This document shows, in pieces, positions 1-8,379 of a stretch of 64,000 bases of DNA. Position 1 is the stretch's first letter. Each line of letters opens with the position of its first letter. Origin of the DNA: VAZQ01 sp963840535 (GTDB lineage Bacteria > Pseudomonadota > Alphaproteobacteria > Rhizobiales > Xanthobacteraceae); assembly GCA_963840535.1 (NCBI GenBank), contig CAWIZJ010000052.1:62001-126000 (forward strand), written 5' to 3'. The notes under the pieces are model-generated. The model had not been told where the DNA came from and made no database searches. It saw only the letters and a program-made list of their open reading frames with translations. Position numbers and translations under genes: made by a program.

Positions 1-360
1 ACCGGCGCGCAGCAGGCCAAGCAGGGGACCGTGAAGGGCATCGCGGTGATGGCGCCCCGGCGTGTGCCGATCATCGCCGAGCTGCCGACCACCGGCGAGC
101 AGGGGCTGCCGGGCGTCGAAGCGAGCGTCTGGAACGCCTTCTTCCTGCCCAAGGGAACACCCGAGCCGATCGTGCGCAAGCTGAACAAGGCGATGAGCGA
201 GACGCTGGACAATCCCTCGATCCGCAAGCGGCTGGAGGAGCTCGGCCTGGAGATCACGCCGCCCGAGCAGCGCAGCCCGGAATTTCTCGCGAGCTTCCTG
301 CCACGGGAAATCGAACGCTGGGCCAAGCCCATCCGCGAGGCCGGCATCAGCGCGGATTGA
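1..360 (+). CDS. Bug/TctC-family tripartite tricarboxylate receptor, C-terminal part
   Basis: This is the last 119 residues of a periplasmic solute-binding receptor of the Bug (TctC) family, cut by the window edge; the frame is open from base 1. The C-terminal lobe has the family pattern AFFLPKGTPEPIVRKLN, followed by a helix and the ending WAKPIREAGISAD, nearly the same as in the next two genes. Family members bind small carboxylates or aromatic acids, usually for a TctAB permease or as orphan receptors. The stop at 358-360 lies 36 bases before the next receptor gene, so the genes are probably co-transcribed. The ligand cannot be told from sequence. Confidence 0.9.
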   Translation, partial: TGAQQAKQGTVKGIAVMAPRRVPIIAELPTTGEQGLPGVEASVWNAFFLPKGTPEPIVRKLNKAMSETLDNPSIRKRLEELGLEITPPEQRSPEFLASFLPREIERWAKPIREAGISAD

Positions 361-395
361 CCTCGCCGATTCACGAAACCGACCGGAGCAGATCG

Positions 396-1361
396 ATGAT
401 GAGGATCGCCATCGCCTTCGTGTTGGCATTGACCGCTGCCGCGAGCGCACAGGACTGGCCGACGCGGCCGGTCACCCTGGTGGTGCCGTTTGCGGCCGGC
501 GGACCGGTCGACACCATGGCGCGGATCATGGCAGCGCGCCTGAGCGAGCTGCTGGGCCAGCAGGTCGTGGTCGAGAACGTCGGCGGGGCCGGCGGCATGA
601 CCGGCACGGCGCGGGTCGCGAAGGCGGCACCCGACGGCTATACCGTGGTGCTCTCGGGCAGCGCGGTTCTCGCCATCAACCAGACCATCTACAAGAAGCC
701 GCTCTACAACGCGGTGACCGACTTCGAGCATGTCGCCATGTTTTCCAACTCCGCACGCGTGCTGATCGCGCGCAAGGACTTTCCCGCCGCCACGCTCGCG
801 GAATTCGTCGCCTATGCCAAGGCGAACCAGGGCAAGATGCAGTACGGCTCCGCCGGAGGCGGCTCCGGCACCCACGTGTGCGCGGTGCTGCTCGACGCCG
901 CCATGGGCACCAAGATCACGCACGTACCCTACCGCGGCGCCGGCCCGGCAATGCAGGATCTGATCGCCGGCCGCATCGACTACATCGCCGAGCAGATCTC
1001 CACCGCGCTCCCGCAGGTGCAAGCGGGCACGGTGAAGGCGATCGCCACCCTCGGGCTCGACCGCGCGCCGGGGCTCGAGCAGCTTGCGACGGCGCAGGAG
1101 CTCGGCCTCTCCGGCCTCGATTGCGGCAGCTGGGGTTCGTTCTCGCTTCCCAAGGGAACCCCGGACACGATCGTGCGACGCCTCGCCAAGGCGACGAACG
1201 ACGCGGTCGAGACGCCGGCGGTACGCGAGCGGTTCAAGAGCCTCGGCGTCACCGTCCCGGTGCGCGAGCGCAGGACACCGGAATATCTGGCCCGGTTCGT
1301 CCCGAGCGAGATCGAGCGTTGGGCGGGCCCGATCAAGGCGAGCGGCGCCAGCGCAGATTGA
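396..1361 (+). CDS. Bug/TctC-family solute-binding receptor
   Basis: This 321-residue periplasmic receptor follows the truncated one and precedes a third. I chose the ATG at 396 because it begins directly with a Sec signal peptide (MMRIAIAFVLALTAAASA, likely cut before QDW at residue 19); an upstream in-frame start at 357 would put 13 polar residues in front. The mature part opens with the family pattern WPTRPVTLVVPFAAGGPVD, then GAGG, a PDGYT turn and THVPYRGAGPAMQDLIAGR. The protein is clearly similar along its length to the next gene, which suggests tandem duplication. No TctA or TctB membrane genes are nearby. Ligand unknown. Confidence 0.92.
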   Translation: MMRIAIAFVLALTAAASAQDWPTRPVTLVVPFAAGGPVDTMARIMAARLSELLGQQVVVENVGGAGGMTGTARVAKAAPDGYTVVLSGSAVLAINQTIYKKPLYNAVTDFEHVAMFSNSARVLIARKDFPAATLAEFVAYAKANQGKMQYGSAGGGSGTHVCAVLLDAAMGTKITHVPYRGAGPAMQDLIAGRIDYIAEQISTALPQVQAGTVKAIATLGLDRAPGLEQLATAQELGLSGLDCGSWGSFSLPKGTPDTIVRRLAKATNDAVETPAVRERFKSLGVTVPVRERRTPEYLARFVPSEIERWAGPIKASGASAD

Positions 1362-1398
1362 CGCCGGCTGCCGCGAGGCCGCGAGCAGGGAGAGAGAC

Positions 1399-2377
1399 AT
1401 GGCCAGGAGGCTGCCCGTTGCTCTCTTCGCCTGCACGCTGGCGCTCCCCGGCGGCGCGGATGCACAGGACTGGCCGGCACGGCCGGTCACCGTGGTGGTT
1501 CCGTTCGCCGCCGGCGGTCCCATCGACGTCGTCGCCCGTCTCATCGCGCCGCGCATGTCCGAGCTCATCGGCCAGCAGTTGGTGGTCGACAACACGCCCG
1601 GTGCGGGCGGCATGGTGGGGGCGAGCCGGGTCGCCAAAGCCGCCCCCGACGGCTACACGTTCCTGCTCGGCAACCAGGCCACCCACACGTTCAACCAGTT
1701 CATCTACAAGAAGCCGCTCTACAACGGCGTCGCCGACTTCGCGCCGGCCGGGCTCCTCGTCAGCAACACCAAGGTCCTGGTGGTGCGCCGCGATCTTCCG
1801 GTCGGGACGCTTGCAGAGTTCGTCGCCTATGCCAAGGCGAACCAGGCCAGGATGCAATTCGGCTCGGCCGGCGGCGGCTCGGCGACCCACATCACCTGCG
1901 TGCTGCTCAACGCCAAGGCCGGCCTCGACATCACGCATGTGCCCTATCGCGGCACCGGGCCCGCGATGCAGGATCTGCTGGCGGGGCGCATCGACTACAT
2001 GTGCGACGTGGTCTCGACCGCGCTCGCGCAAATCCGCGCCGGAACGGTGAAGGCGATCGCAATGCTTTCCAACGACCGCTCCGCGGTGCTGCCGACACTG
2101 CCGACCGCGCTCGAGCAGGGGCTCGCCGACGTCGATTCCGACGGCTGGAACGGCTTCTTCTTCCCCAAGCACACGCCGCAAGCGGTCATCGAGCGGATCA
2201 GCGCCGCAATCTCGGCAACGCTCGACACGCCGGCGGTGCGCAAGCGCATCGAGGACCTCGGCCTGGTGGTTCCGTCGGCGCCCGAGCGCGGGCCGCGAGT
2301 TCCTCGCCAGGCTGGTGGAGAGCGAGCTCGACAAGTGGGGGCCGCCGATCAAGGCCGCCGGCGTCAGCGCGGAGTGA
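1399..2377 (+). CDS. Bug/TctC-family solute-binding receptor, frameshifted near the 3' end
   Basis: This is the third tandem receptor, about 325 residues. The ATG at 1399 starts a signal peptide (MARRLPVALFACTLALPGGADA, then QDWPARP). It shares the blocks PFAAGGPID, GAGG, APDGYT, IYKKPLYN and THVPYRGTGPAMQDLLAGR with its upstream neighbour. The frame breaks near 2285-2295, just after PSAPER: continuing in the next frame gives REFLARLVESELDKWGPPI and a stop at 2375-2377, which is the normal family ending. A one-base error in a run of C and G explains this better than decay, because both sides keep perfect family sequence. The gene ends 40 bases before the convergent rsmD. Confidence 0.85.
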
Positions 2378-2417
2378 GGGCGGCGGCCCACCACGCCGGA
2401 CGGCTTGCGATCCTTCG

Positions 2418-2987
2418 TCATTTGGACCGAAGAAAGATGAATTCGGTGTCGTCGTACGGCCGGCGCTCGAGCTCGTCGAAGCCTTCGGGCGCGGTGAAGC
2501 CGGTCTTTGCCGCCTCCTCCACCACGACCAGCGCAGCGGGGGCGAGCCATCCGCCGGCGCGCGCCGCAGCGAGCGCCCGCTCGCCGAGACCACGACCGTA
2601 GGGCGGATCCACGAAGGCGAGCGAGAACGGCTCGATCGGATGCGCGGTGCCGAGCTTGCCGGCATCGCGCCGGAAGACGCGGGTCACGCCACCCAGTCCG
2701 AGCCCGGCAACGTTGGCGCGAATGAGTGCGCGCGCCTCCGCCCCGTCATCGACGAACAGCGCAAACGCCGCGCCGCGCGAGAGCGCCTCGAGCCCCAGCG
2801 CGCCGGTGCCGGCAAAGAGATCGAGCACACGCGCGCCGGTGACCGGATCGCCATAGGCATGCACCAGGACATTGAACACCGACTCGCGCAACCGATCGGC
2901 TGTCGGCCTGATCGCATGCGACGTCGTCGCAGTCGATCCGGGCGCGATGAGCGTGCGACCGCGCAGACGCCCGCCGACGATGCGCAT
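2418..2987 (-). CDS. rsmD: 16S rRNA (guanine(966)-N(2))-methyltransferase RsmD
   Basis: The 189-residue product methylates N2 of G966 in 16S rRNA during assembly of the small ribosomal subunit. The N-terminus MRIVGGRLRGR and RPTADRLRESVFN (residues 27-39) are signatures of RsmD. The AdoMet site DLFAGTGALG lies at residues 56-65 and the catalytic DPPY at 127-130. Length is normal. The ATG at 2985-2987 overlaps the TGA of the upstream pseudouridine synthase gene by one base, so the two are translationally coupled, a pairing common in alphaproteobacteria. Confidence 0.95.
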   Translation of the reverse strand: MRIVGGRLRGRTLIAPGSTATTSHAIRPTADRLRESVFNVLVHAYGDPVTGARVLDLFAGTGALGLEALSRGAAFALFVDDGAEARALIRANVAGLGLGGVTRVFRRDAGKLGTAHPIEPFSLAFVDPPYGRGLGERALAAARAGGWLAPAALVVVEEAAKTGFTAPEGFDELERRPYDDTEFIFLRSK

Positions 2988-3958
2988 CAGCGTCGCTTGC
3001 GGCGAGCACGACGGCGCCGCTGCTCCCGCCGCGCCCGTTCCGGCTCACCGATGCGGTCGTGATCGGCACTGCGACGCACGCCTTCTGCGCGGCCCGGACC
3101 GACAGCTTTCGATGCTGGCGCCGCCCGTACCTTGGGGCGAGGTCCGGCCGCCTGCGCTCGTGCGGTTTCGCGCTGGACGATGGGGCCGGCAAAGTCGGCA
3201 CCCGCCGCAGCAGCCACCCGCTCGCCGAGCTGGTCGCGCAGCGCGCGCGTCCTCACCTCCTCGACCGCGCCCTCGGGAAGCTCGCCGAGCTGGAACGGTC
3301 CGAACGACACCCGGATCAGCCGGTTCACCGCGAGGCCGAGATGACCCAGCACGAACTTGACCTCGCGATTCTTGCCCTCGCGGATGGCGAAGGTGAGCCA
3401 CACATTGGAGCCCTGGATGCGGTCGAGCCTGGCCTCGATCGAACCGTAGCGGATGCCGTCGATAGTGATGCCTCGGCGCAGCCGGTCGAGCTGATCCTGT
3501 CGGACGTCGCCGTGCGCGCGGACGCGATAGCGGCGCAGCCATCCGGTCGCCGGCAGTTCGAGGGTGCGAGCGAGCCCGCCGTCGTTGGTGAGCAGCAGAA
3601 GCCCCTCGGTGTCGATGTCGAGGCGGCCGATGCTGATCACGCGGGGCAGGCCTCGCGACGACAGTGCGGCGAAGATGGTGGGTCGGCCGGCGGGATCGGC
3701 GTGCGTCGTCACCAGGCCGCGCGGCTTGTGGTAGAGAAAGAGCCGGGTGCGCTCGCGCAGCGGAAGCGGCTGCCCGTCGACGGCGACGACGTCTCGCGCC
3801 GTCACGTTGAGCGCTGGCGAGGCGATGACTTCCCCGTTGACGCTGACCCGCCCGTCCGCGATCCACGCCTCCGCCTGCCGGCGCGACGCCAGCCCGGCGC
3901 GGGCAATGGCCTTGGCGACCCGCTCGACACGCCCGGATTGCTCGTTTCGCCGGCTCAT
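2987..3958 (-). CDS. 23S/16S rRNA pseudouridine synthase of the RsuA/RluB family
   Basis: This 323-residue enzyme isomerises a uridine in ribosomal RNA to pseudouridine. An S4 RNA-binding domain occupies about residues 11-60 (RVAKAIARAGLASRRQAEAW). The family active-site motif GRLDIDTEGLLLLTNDG is at 111-127, with D114 as the expected nucleophile. The last 60 or so residues are rich in Arg, Ala and Pro, an extension seen in alphaproteobacterial RluB-like proteins. I chose the ATG at 3958 because the open frame upstream is only the shadow of tadA. It is divergent from tadA with 67 bases between starts. RluB (U2605) is the likeliest role, but RsuA-type specificity cannot be excluded. Confidence 0.88.
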   Translation of the reverse strand: MSRRNEQSGRVERVAKAIARAGLASRRQAEAWIADGRVSVNGEVIASPALNVTARDVVAVDGQPLPLRERTRLFLYHKPRGLVTTHADPAGRPTIFAALSSRGLPRVISIGRLDIDTEGLLLLTNDGGLARTLELPATGWLRRYRVRAHGDVRQDQLDRLRRGITIDGIRYGSIEARLDRIQGSNVWLTFAIREGKNREVKFVLGHLGLAVNRLIRVSFGPFQLGELPEGAVEEVRTRALRDQLGERVAAAAGADFAGPIVQRETARAQAAGPRPKVRAAPASKAVGPGRAEGVRRSADHDRIGEPERARREQRRRRARRKRR

Positions 3959-4025
3959 GGGCTCATCGTCGGGCTCGCTGCCCCGGTTGCGGCGTGATAG
4001 CAAAGTCCGGAACGTTCGACGAGCC

Positions 4026-4472
4026 ATGCGGATGCACACTTTCATGGAGCTCGCACTCGACGAGGCGAAGGCGGCAGCCGATGCCGGCGAGGTGCCTATC
4101 GGCTGCGTGATCGTGTGCGATGGCGACCTGATCGCGCAGGCCGGCAATCGGACGCTCGCCGACCGCGATCCCACCGCGCATGCCGAGATGGTCGCGATCC
4201 GCCGGGCGGCGGCAGCGCTCGGCAGCGAGCGTCTCGTCGACTGCGATCTCTACGTGACGCTCGAGCCCTGCACAATGTGCGCGGCGGCGATCTCGTTCGC
4301 CCGCATCAGGCGGCTCTACTTCGGCGCCGCCGATGCCAAGGGCGGCGCGGTCGAGAACGGCGTGCGCTTCTTCTCGGCATCGACCTGTCTGCACCGGCCC
4401 GAAGTGTACGGCGGCATTGGCGAGACCGAGGCGGCGGCCGTGCTGCAGAATTTCTTTCGCGCGCGGCGTTGA
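4026..4472 (+). CDS. tadA: tRNA-specific adenosine deaminase TadA
   Basis: The 148-residue product converts adenosine 34 to inosine in the tRNA-Arg(ACG) wobble position, normally an essential step. It has the zinc-dependent deaminase signature HAE at residues 52-54 (catalytic E54) and PCTMC at 81-85, plus the TadA-typical SFARIRRLYFGA and KGGAVENG. The ATG at 4026 begins MRMHTFMELALDEA; longer starts would overlap the divergent pseudouridine synthase gene. TadA and an RsuA/RluB-family gene are commonly divergent neighbours in this lineage. Confidence 0.95.
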   Translation: MRMHTFMELALDEAKAAADAGEVPIGCVIVCDGDLIAQAGNRTLADRDPTAHAEMVAIRRAAAALGSERLVDCDLYVTLEPCTMCAAAISFARIRRLYFGAADAKGGAVENGVRFFSASTCLHRPEVYGGIGETEAAAVLQNFFRARR

Positions 4473-4561
4473 AGTACGTCCATGGACCGTGACTGCGCTG
4501 CGCCTCCTCCCCTATGATCCGATGCATCCTCGCATGAGTGATTCGGATGGAGGAGGTACCC

Positions 4562-4840
4562 GTGAGACGATTTGTGACGCTCGCCGCCGCTTTGTTCGCC
4601 CTCGCCCAGGCGTCGGCGGTCATCGCGCAGGAGCAGCAATCGTTCAAGACCATCATCGGCAAGGGTTACGAGATCAAGAGCGTCACCTTCGCGCGCGGAG
4701 AATTCACCGACAACAGGGACACCTTCGTGGTGACGCTGCAGAAAGAGAGGTCGGTCGCGGTCTGCTATTTCGCGGCCGCCACCTGGATCAACCTGAGCCC
4801 CAATGCTCTCGACGATTCGCGGCGGTGCGACGTGCGGTAG
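4562..4840 (+). CDS. Small secreted protein of unknown function
   Basis: A 92-residue product I do not recognise. The start is a GTG at 4562, chosen because a very strong Shine-Dalgarno sequence (GGAGGAGG, 4549-4556) sits six bases upstream and because this start gives a clean Sec signal peptide (RRFVTLAAALFALAQASAVIAQ). The mature part of about 65 residues is soluble, with two Cys (in AVCYFA and RRCDV) that could form a disulfide. The sequence FARGEFTDNRDTFVVTLQKE suggests small beta structure. It is convergent with the patatin gene, 15 bases away. The strong ribosome-binding site suggests good expression. Confidence 0.6.
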   Translation: MRRFVTLAAALFALAQASAVIAQEQQSFKTIIGKGYEIKSVTFARGEFTDNRDTFVVTLQKERSVAVCYFAAATWINLSPNALDDSRRCDVR

Positions 4841-4855
4841 CAGGCCCGTACGCGA

Positions 4856-5680
4856 TCAGGCCGAGAGCAGTGCCGTCAGCTTTTCCTTGAGCCCCGCCTT
4901 CGCCGACTCCGAGGCGCGCAGTATGGCGCTCGCCTGCAGGAAATCGAGGGTGCGGAATCTGCCGACCTCGGGGCGAACGATCAGGTCGGGTGCGGCATGC
5001 TTCACCTTCTCGGCGGTGATGGCACTGCCCATGACCAGGAAGGTGGCGAGGAGGCACTCCCACGGATTGGGGATATCGCGACGCCCCTCCCTCGGCTCGC
5101 CGGAGACGTCCACCGCCACCACGATGTCGGCGCGCCCGCGCAGCTGGTCGAAGGGCAGCGGATTGGTCGCCCCGCCGTCGATCAGAACCCGGTCCTCGAC
5201 CACCACCGGCCGCATCACGCTCGGCAGCGCGATCGAGGCGGCAAGCGCCGGTGCGAGCCTGCCGGACGACAGCGCCACCGGCTGCCGCAGATGCAGATCG
5301 GAGGCGATCGCGACGAGCGGAATGTCGAGGTCGTCGAAACGGTTCGGAAGGTCGTCCGGCAGGAATTGCGCGCAGAACTTCTCCGCATCGACCAGCGGGA
5401 CGCCGCCGAAGCCGGCGCTGAACAGGCCCGCGAAGGTGCCCGCGCGCGTCGCGATCAGGCGGCGGAACACCTCGGTGCGATTGTGAGCGAGCGAGAGCAC
5501 GAAACGGCGGATGCGCCTGCCCGACATCCCAGCCGCATAGGCGGCGCCGACAAGCGCGCCGATCGAGGTACCGGCGATGACGAGGGGCTTCGCGCCCATC
5601 TCGTCGAGCGCCTCCAGCACCGCGATGTGGGCGAGCCCGCGTGCTCCGCCACCACCGAGCGCGAGCGCAAACGTCTTCAT
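4856..5680 (-). CDS. Patatin-like phospholipase (RssA-type)
   Basis: The 274-residue protein is a patatin-fold serine lipase or acyl hydrolase. All catalytic elements are visible: oxyanion loop GGGGARG at residues 9-15, nucleophile elbow GTSIG at 37-41 (S39), and the dyad aspartate in DGG at 168-170. There is no signal peptide, so it is cytoplasmic or membrane-associated. Its ATG overlaps the TGA of the upstream phosphotransferase gene (ATGA, 5677-5680), which indicates coupling. It is the last gene of a minus-strand run starting with vapB. The natural substrate is unknown; homologues are called RssA-like or esterase. Confidence 0.9.
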   Translation of the reverse strand: MKTFALALGGGGARGLAHIAVLEALDEMGAKPLVIAGTSIGALVGAAYAAGMSGRRIRRFVLSLAHNRTEVFRRLIATRAGTFAGLFSAGFGGVPLVDAEKFCAQFLPDDLPNRFDDLDIPLVAIASDLHLRQPVALSSGRLAPALAASIALPSVMRPVVVEDRVLIDGGATNPLPFDQLRGRADIVVAVDVSGEPREGRRDIPNPWECLLATFLVMGSAITAEKVKHAAPDLIVRPEVGRFRTLDFLQASAILRASESAKAGLKEKLTALLSA

Positions 5681-6763
5681 CGGGCACCCGCCTGCAGGGC
5701 GAATTCCCAGGCCTTGCCGGCGAGCGGACGCACCAGCGGCGCCATGGCAGCTGCGCTCTCGCTGGTCGCGGTGCCGTCGCGCACGCGGCCCACGATGCCC
5801 TGCAGGATCGCCGCCAGGCGGAAGAAGTTGTAGGCAAGGTAGACCGGCAGCTGCGGACGCGGATCGAGGCCGGTGCGCGCCACATAGGTGTCCACGTAGG
5901 TCGACCGCGCCGGAATGCCGAGCGCCACGAGGTCATGGCCGAGCAGCGTTCCGGTGCCGGCACCGGTCTCCGACGGCGGCATGTCCCACTGCATGAGGTG
6001 GTAGGCGAGGTCGGCAAGCGGGTCGCCCAAGGTGGACAGTTCCCAGTCCAACACCGCGAGGATCGCCGGCCCGGACGGCGCCAGAATGATGTTGTCGAGA
6101 CGGTAGTCGCCGTGCACCAGGCGGATCGGTGCCGCCGGCGGCAGATGCGCCGGCAGCCAGGCGATCAATCGCTCCATCTCCTCGATCCTATCGGTCTCGG
6201 ATGCGCGGTACTGCTTCGACCAGCGCTCGACCTGGCGCGCCACGTAGCTCTTCGCCGCGTCCGAAGTCCGCCAGACCGAGCGCGGCCGGATCGAACGAAT
6301 GGAGCCGCGCCAGCGTCGCATTCATGGCGTCGTAGGTCGCGGCACGCTCGGAGCTCGCGGCGCCCGGCATGTGCGGCTCCCAGACGACGCGGCCTTCGAC
6401 ATGCCCCATCACATAGAACGACGTGCCGGCGACGGAAGCATCGTCGCAGAGCAGGACCGGCTCCGCCACGGGAAAGCCCTGCGCGTAGAGCGCGCTGATG
6501 ACGCGGAACTCGCGCTCGACGGCATGTGCCGAGGGCAGCAGCTTGCCCGGGGGCTTCCTGCGCAGCACGTAGCGGCGCCGCGGGGTCTCCAGCAGGTAAG
6601 TGGGATTGGACTGGCCGCCCTTGAACTGGCGCACGCCGAGCGGCCCGCGGAAATCCGGCAGCCGTGTCTGCAGATAGGCCTCGAGCCGCGCCGCATCGAT
6701 CGCGAGCGCGGATGCAACGTCCTTGGTGCCGGAAAACGTCGCCTGACGGTCGATCTGCACCAT
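5677..6763 (-). CDS. Phosphotransferase-family protein (ACAD10/11 N-terminal kinase-like), frameshifted
   Basis: About 360 residues, belonging to the APH-type kinase family found beside or fused to ACAD10/11 acyl-CoA dehydrogenases. The N-terminal half (6763 down to about 6260) has QFKGGQSNPTYLL and YVLRRKPPGKLLPSAHAVER, the nucleotide-binding part. The C-terminal half lies in another frame and carries the catalytic loop LVHGDYRLDNIIL and the metal-binding LDWELSTLGDPLADLA. The frame changes near 6250-6270 with no loss of family sequence, so I read a one-base error. The gene starts about 15 bases after the dehalogenase stop and overlaps the patatin gene. A role in degrading hydroxylated acyl compounds is inferred from the family. 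Confidence 0.82.
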
Positions 6764-6778
6764 CACCGGGCATCCACA

Positions 6779-7717
6779 TCACGGCGTCTCGACCGGGCGG
6801 AGCACGCTCATGCGGCGAAGAAGTCGATGCAGCGCCTCGGCGGTCGCCTCCGGTACCTCCTCCGCCAGATAGTGCCCGCTGTCGAGGGCAAAGCCGCGCA
6901 CGTCGGTGGCCCATTCCCGCCAGGTCGCGAGCGGGCTCTCGGTCTCGGCCGGGATGCCGCCGGCGCCACCCCAGATCGCCAGCATCGGACAGGCGATCTT
7001 CCTGCCGAGCGCACGAGTCTCCTCGTCGTGGGCGAGATCGGTGGTGCGGCCGGCGCGATAATCCTCGCAGGTGGCATGGATGCGCAGCGGGTCCTGGAAG
7101 AAAGCATGGTAGTGCGCCAGTGCCCGCGGGTCGAACGGCGCAAGACTCTTGACCCTGGTTCCGCGTGCCGCCCGCGAATCGAAGAAGAACAGCGGGTCCT
7201 TGCCGATCATGGTCTCGGGAAACGGCGCCGGCTGCGCCAGGAACAGCCAATGCCAGGCGCGCTCGGCGAGCCGCGCATCCATGCGGTGCCACATCGCCCA
7301 GGTCGGCACGATGTCGAGCACGGCGAGCCGGTCCACGCGGCCCGGATGATCGAGCGCCAGCCGATAGGCGACGCGGCCGCCGCGATCGTGGCCGGCAAGG
7401 CGGAAGTGCACGTGTCCCAGCGCCTCCATCACCTCGATCATCGCCTCCGCCATCGCGCGCTTGGTATAGGGCGCGTGCTCGGCGTCGGCGGCCGGCACGT
7501 CGGACCAGCCGTAGCCGGGCAGGTCCGGAATGATCAGGCTGAAACGCTGCGCCAGCGCCGGCGCCACGCGATGCCACATGACGTTGGTTTGCGGATAGCC
7601 GTGCAGGAGCAGGAGCGGCGGACCCGCCCCGCCGGTGCGGGCGAAGATGCGGCCGGCCGCGGTGGCGATCCACCTCGAGGCGAAGCCGGGATAGAGATCG
7701 GCGAGGTCTTCGATCAC
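6779..7717 (-). CDS. Alpha/beta hydrolase, fluoroacetate (haloacetate) dehalogenase type
   Basis: The 312-residue enzyme matches bacterial fluoroacetate dehalogenases in both motifs and spacing. Visible are HGYPQTNVMWHR (39-50), the nucleophile aspartate in GHDRGGR (D111, with carboxylate-binding R112 and R115), acid D135, the halide-pocket pair H156-W157 in AWHWLF, Y220 in EDYRAG, and general base H282 in SGHYLAEEVPE. From memory these are within one or two residues of the active-site positions of the characterised Rhodopseudomonas enzyme. The start is GTG (7715-7717), overlapping the vapC stop as GTGA. Family members turn fluoroacetate or chloroacetate into glycolate; related epoxide hydrolases are the alternative. 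Confidence 0.85.
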   Translation of the reverse strand: MIEDLADLYPGFASRWIATAAGRIFARTGGAGPPLLLLHGYPQTNVMWHRVAPALAQRFSLIIPDLPGYGWSDVPAADAEHAPYTKRAMAEAMIEVMEALGHVHFRLAGHDRGGRVAYRLALDHPGRVDRLAVLDIVPTWAMWHRMDARLAERAWHWLFLAQPAPFPETMIGKDPLFFFDSRAARGTRVKSLAPFDPRALAHYHAFFQDPLRIHATCEDYRAGRTTDLAHDEETRALGRKIACPMLAIWGGAGGIPAETESPLATWREWATDVRGFALDSGHYLAEEVPEATAEALHRLLRRMSVLRPVETP

Positions 7718-8109
7718 GGGGGCAAGGCCGGGACGATATCGGTTTTCGAGAAATCGTCGCCTTTGAACAGCAAGGGAAGATTGCGGCTCTTGGCGAGCCC
7801 GTAGGCAAAGCAGTCCGATAGATTGAGCCGCGCCGGGTGACGGCCTTTGCCGTACCGATCGAACGCGTCCACCGCTGCATCGGCTGCTCTTCGATCGACC
7901 GGGACGATTTCGAGTGCGAACACTTGCATCAATTCATCCACTCGCGCCCGTGCCAATCGCTTCGAGCGTCCGGTCAGCACCATGATACTTTCGACGTACG
8001 TCACCGCCGAGATCAAGCTCTTCTGGGAGTCCAGCACGTCGATGAACGCCGTGCGTTCGAGCTCGCGGGCGGCAATGGCGAACAACGCCGAAGTGTCGAT
8101 AACGATCAC
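7714..8109 (-). CDS. vapC: VapC-type PIN-domain toxin ribonuclease
   Basis: This 131-residue protein has the PIN fold of VapC toxins, which are Mg-dependent endoribonucleases. The acidic residues expected at the active site are D5 (IDTSALFAI), E40 (VTYVES), D99 (LSDCFAY) and D118/D119. It starts with GTG at 8107-8109, overlapping the vapB stop in a GTGA junction, the normal toxin-antitoxin arrangement. Unusually, its own stop overlaps the start of the dehalogenase gene, so the toxin gene lies within a longer coupled transcript. The toxin frame itself is intact. Confidence 0.9.
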   Translation of the reverse strand: MIVIDTSALFAIAARELERTAFIDVLDSQKSLISAVTYVESIMVLTGRSKRLARARVDELMQVFALEIVPVDRRAADAAVDAFDRYGKGRHPARLNLSDCFAYGLAKSRNLPLLFKGDDFSKTDIVPALPP

Positions 8110-8368
8110 TTCGGCACTCCATGTTCGTCATAACCGATGATCTCGTCGTGCGCTCGCGGGTCGTCGACCGGCAGGGAATTGAAGTATTTCAAGCAAGTCC
8201 GCCAGCTTCTTGCGGTCGATACGACCCCTCTTGCGCGGTCGCGGACCCAATTCGGCGAGACGGTCGTCGACTGCCCGCTCGACCGCGTCGGTCAGCGATT
8301 CGCCGGTTCGCTTCGCAAGCCTGCGAAATCTTGGCCACGGCTGCCGGCCGCTTGATCAGAACACTCCA
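8106..8368 (-). CDS. vapB: VapB-type antitoxin (PSK transcription-factor family), with two one-base shifts
   Basis: The antitoxin upstream of vapC is broken as read, but reading across frames gives a complete family sequence: SVLIKRPAAVAKI, then RRLAKRTGESLTDAVERAV, DDRLAELGPRPRKRGRID and DDPRAHDEIIGYDEHGVPK, followed by TGA at 8106-8108. The first shift is an extra T in a TTT run (about 8325), the second an extra A in an AAA run (about 8182). The N-terminal part should form the DNA-binding region and the C-terminal part should block VapC. A GGAGG at 8375-8379 marks the start region, but the exact start codon is unclear. A perfect inverted repeat lies just upstream. Confidence 0.75.
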
Positions 8369-8379
8369 AGACAGCCTCC

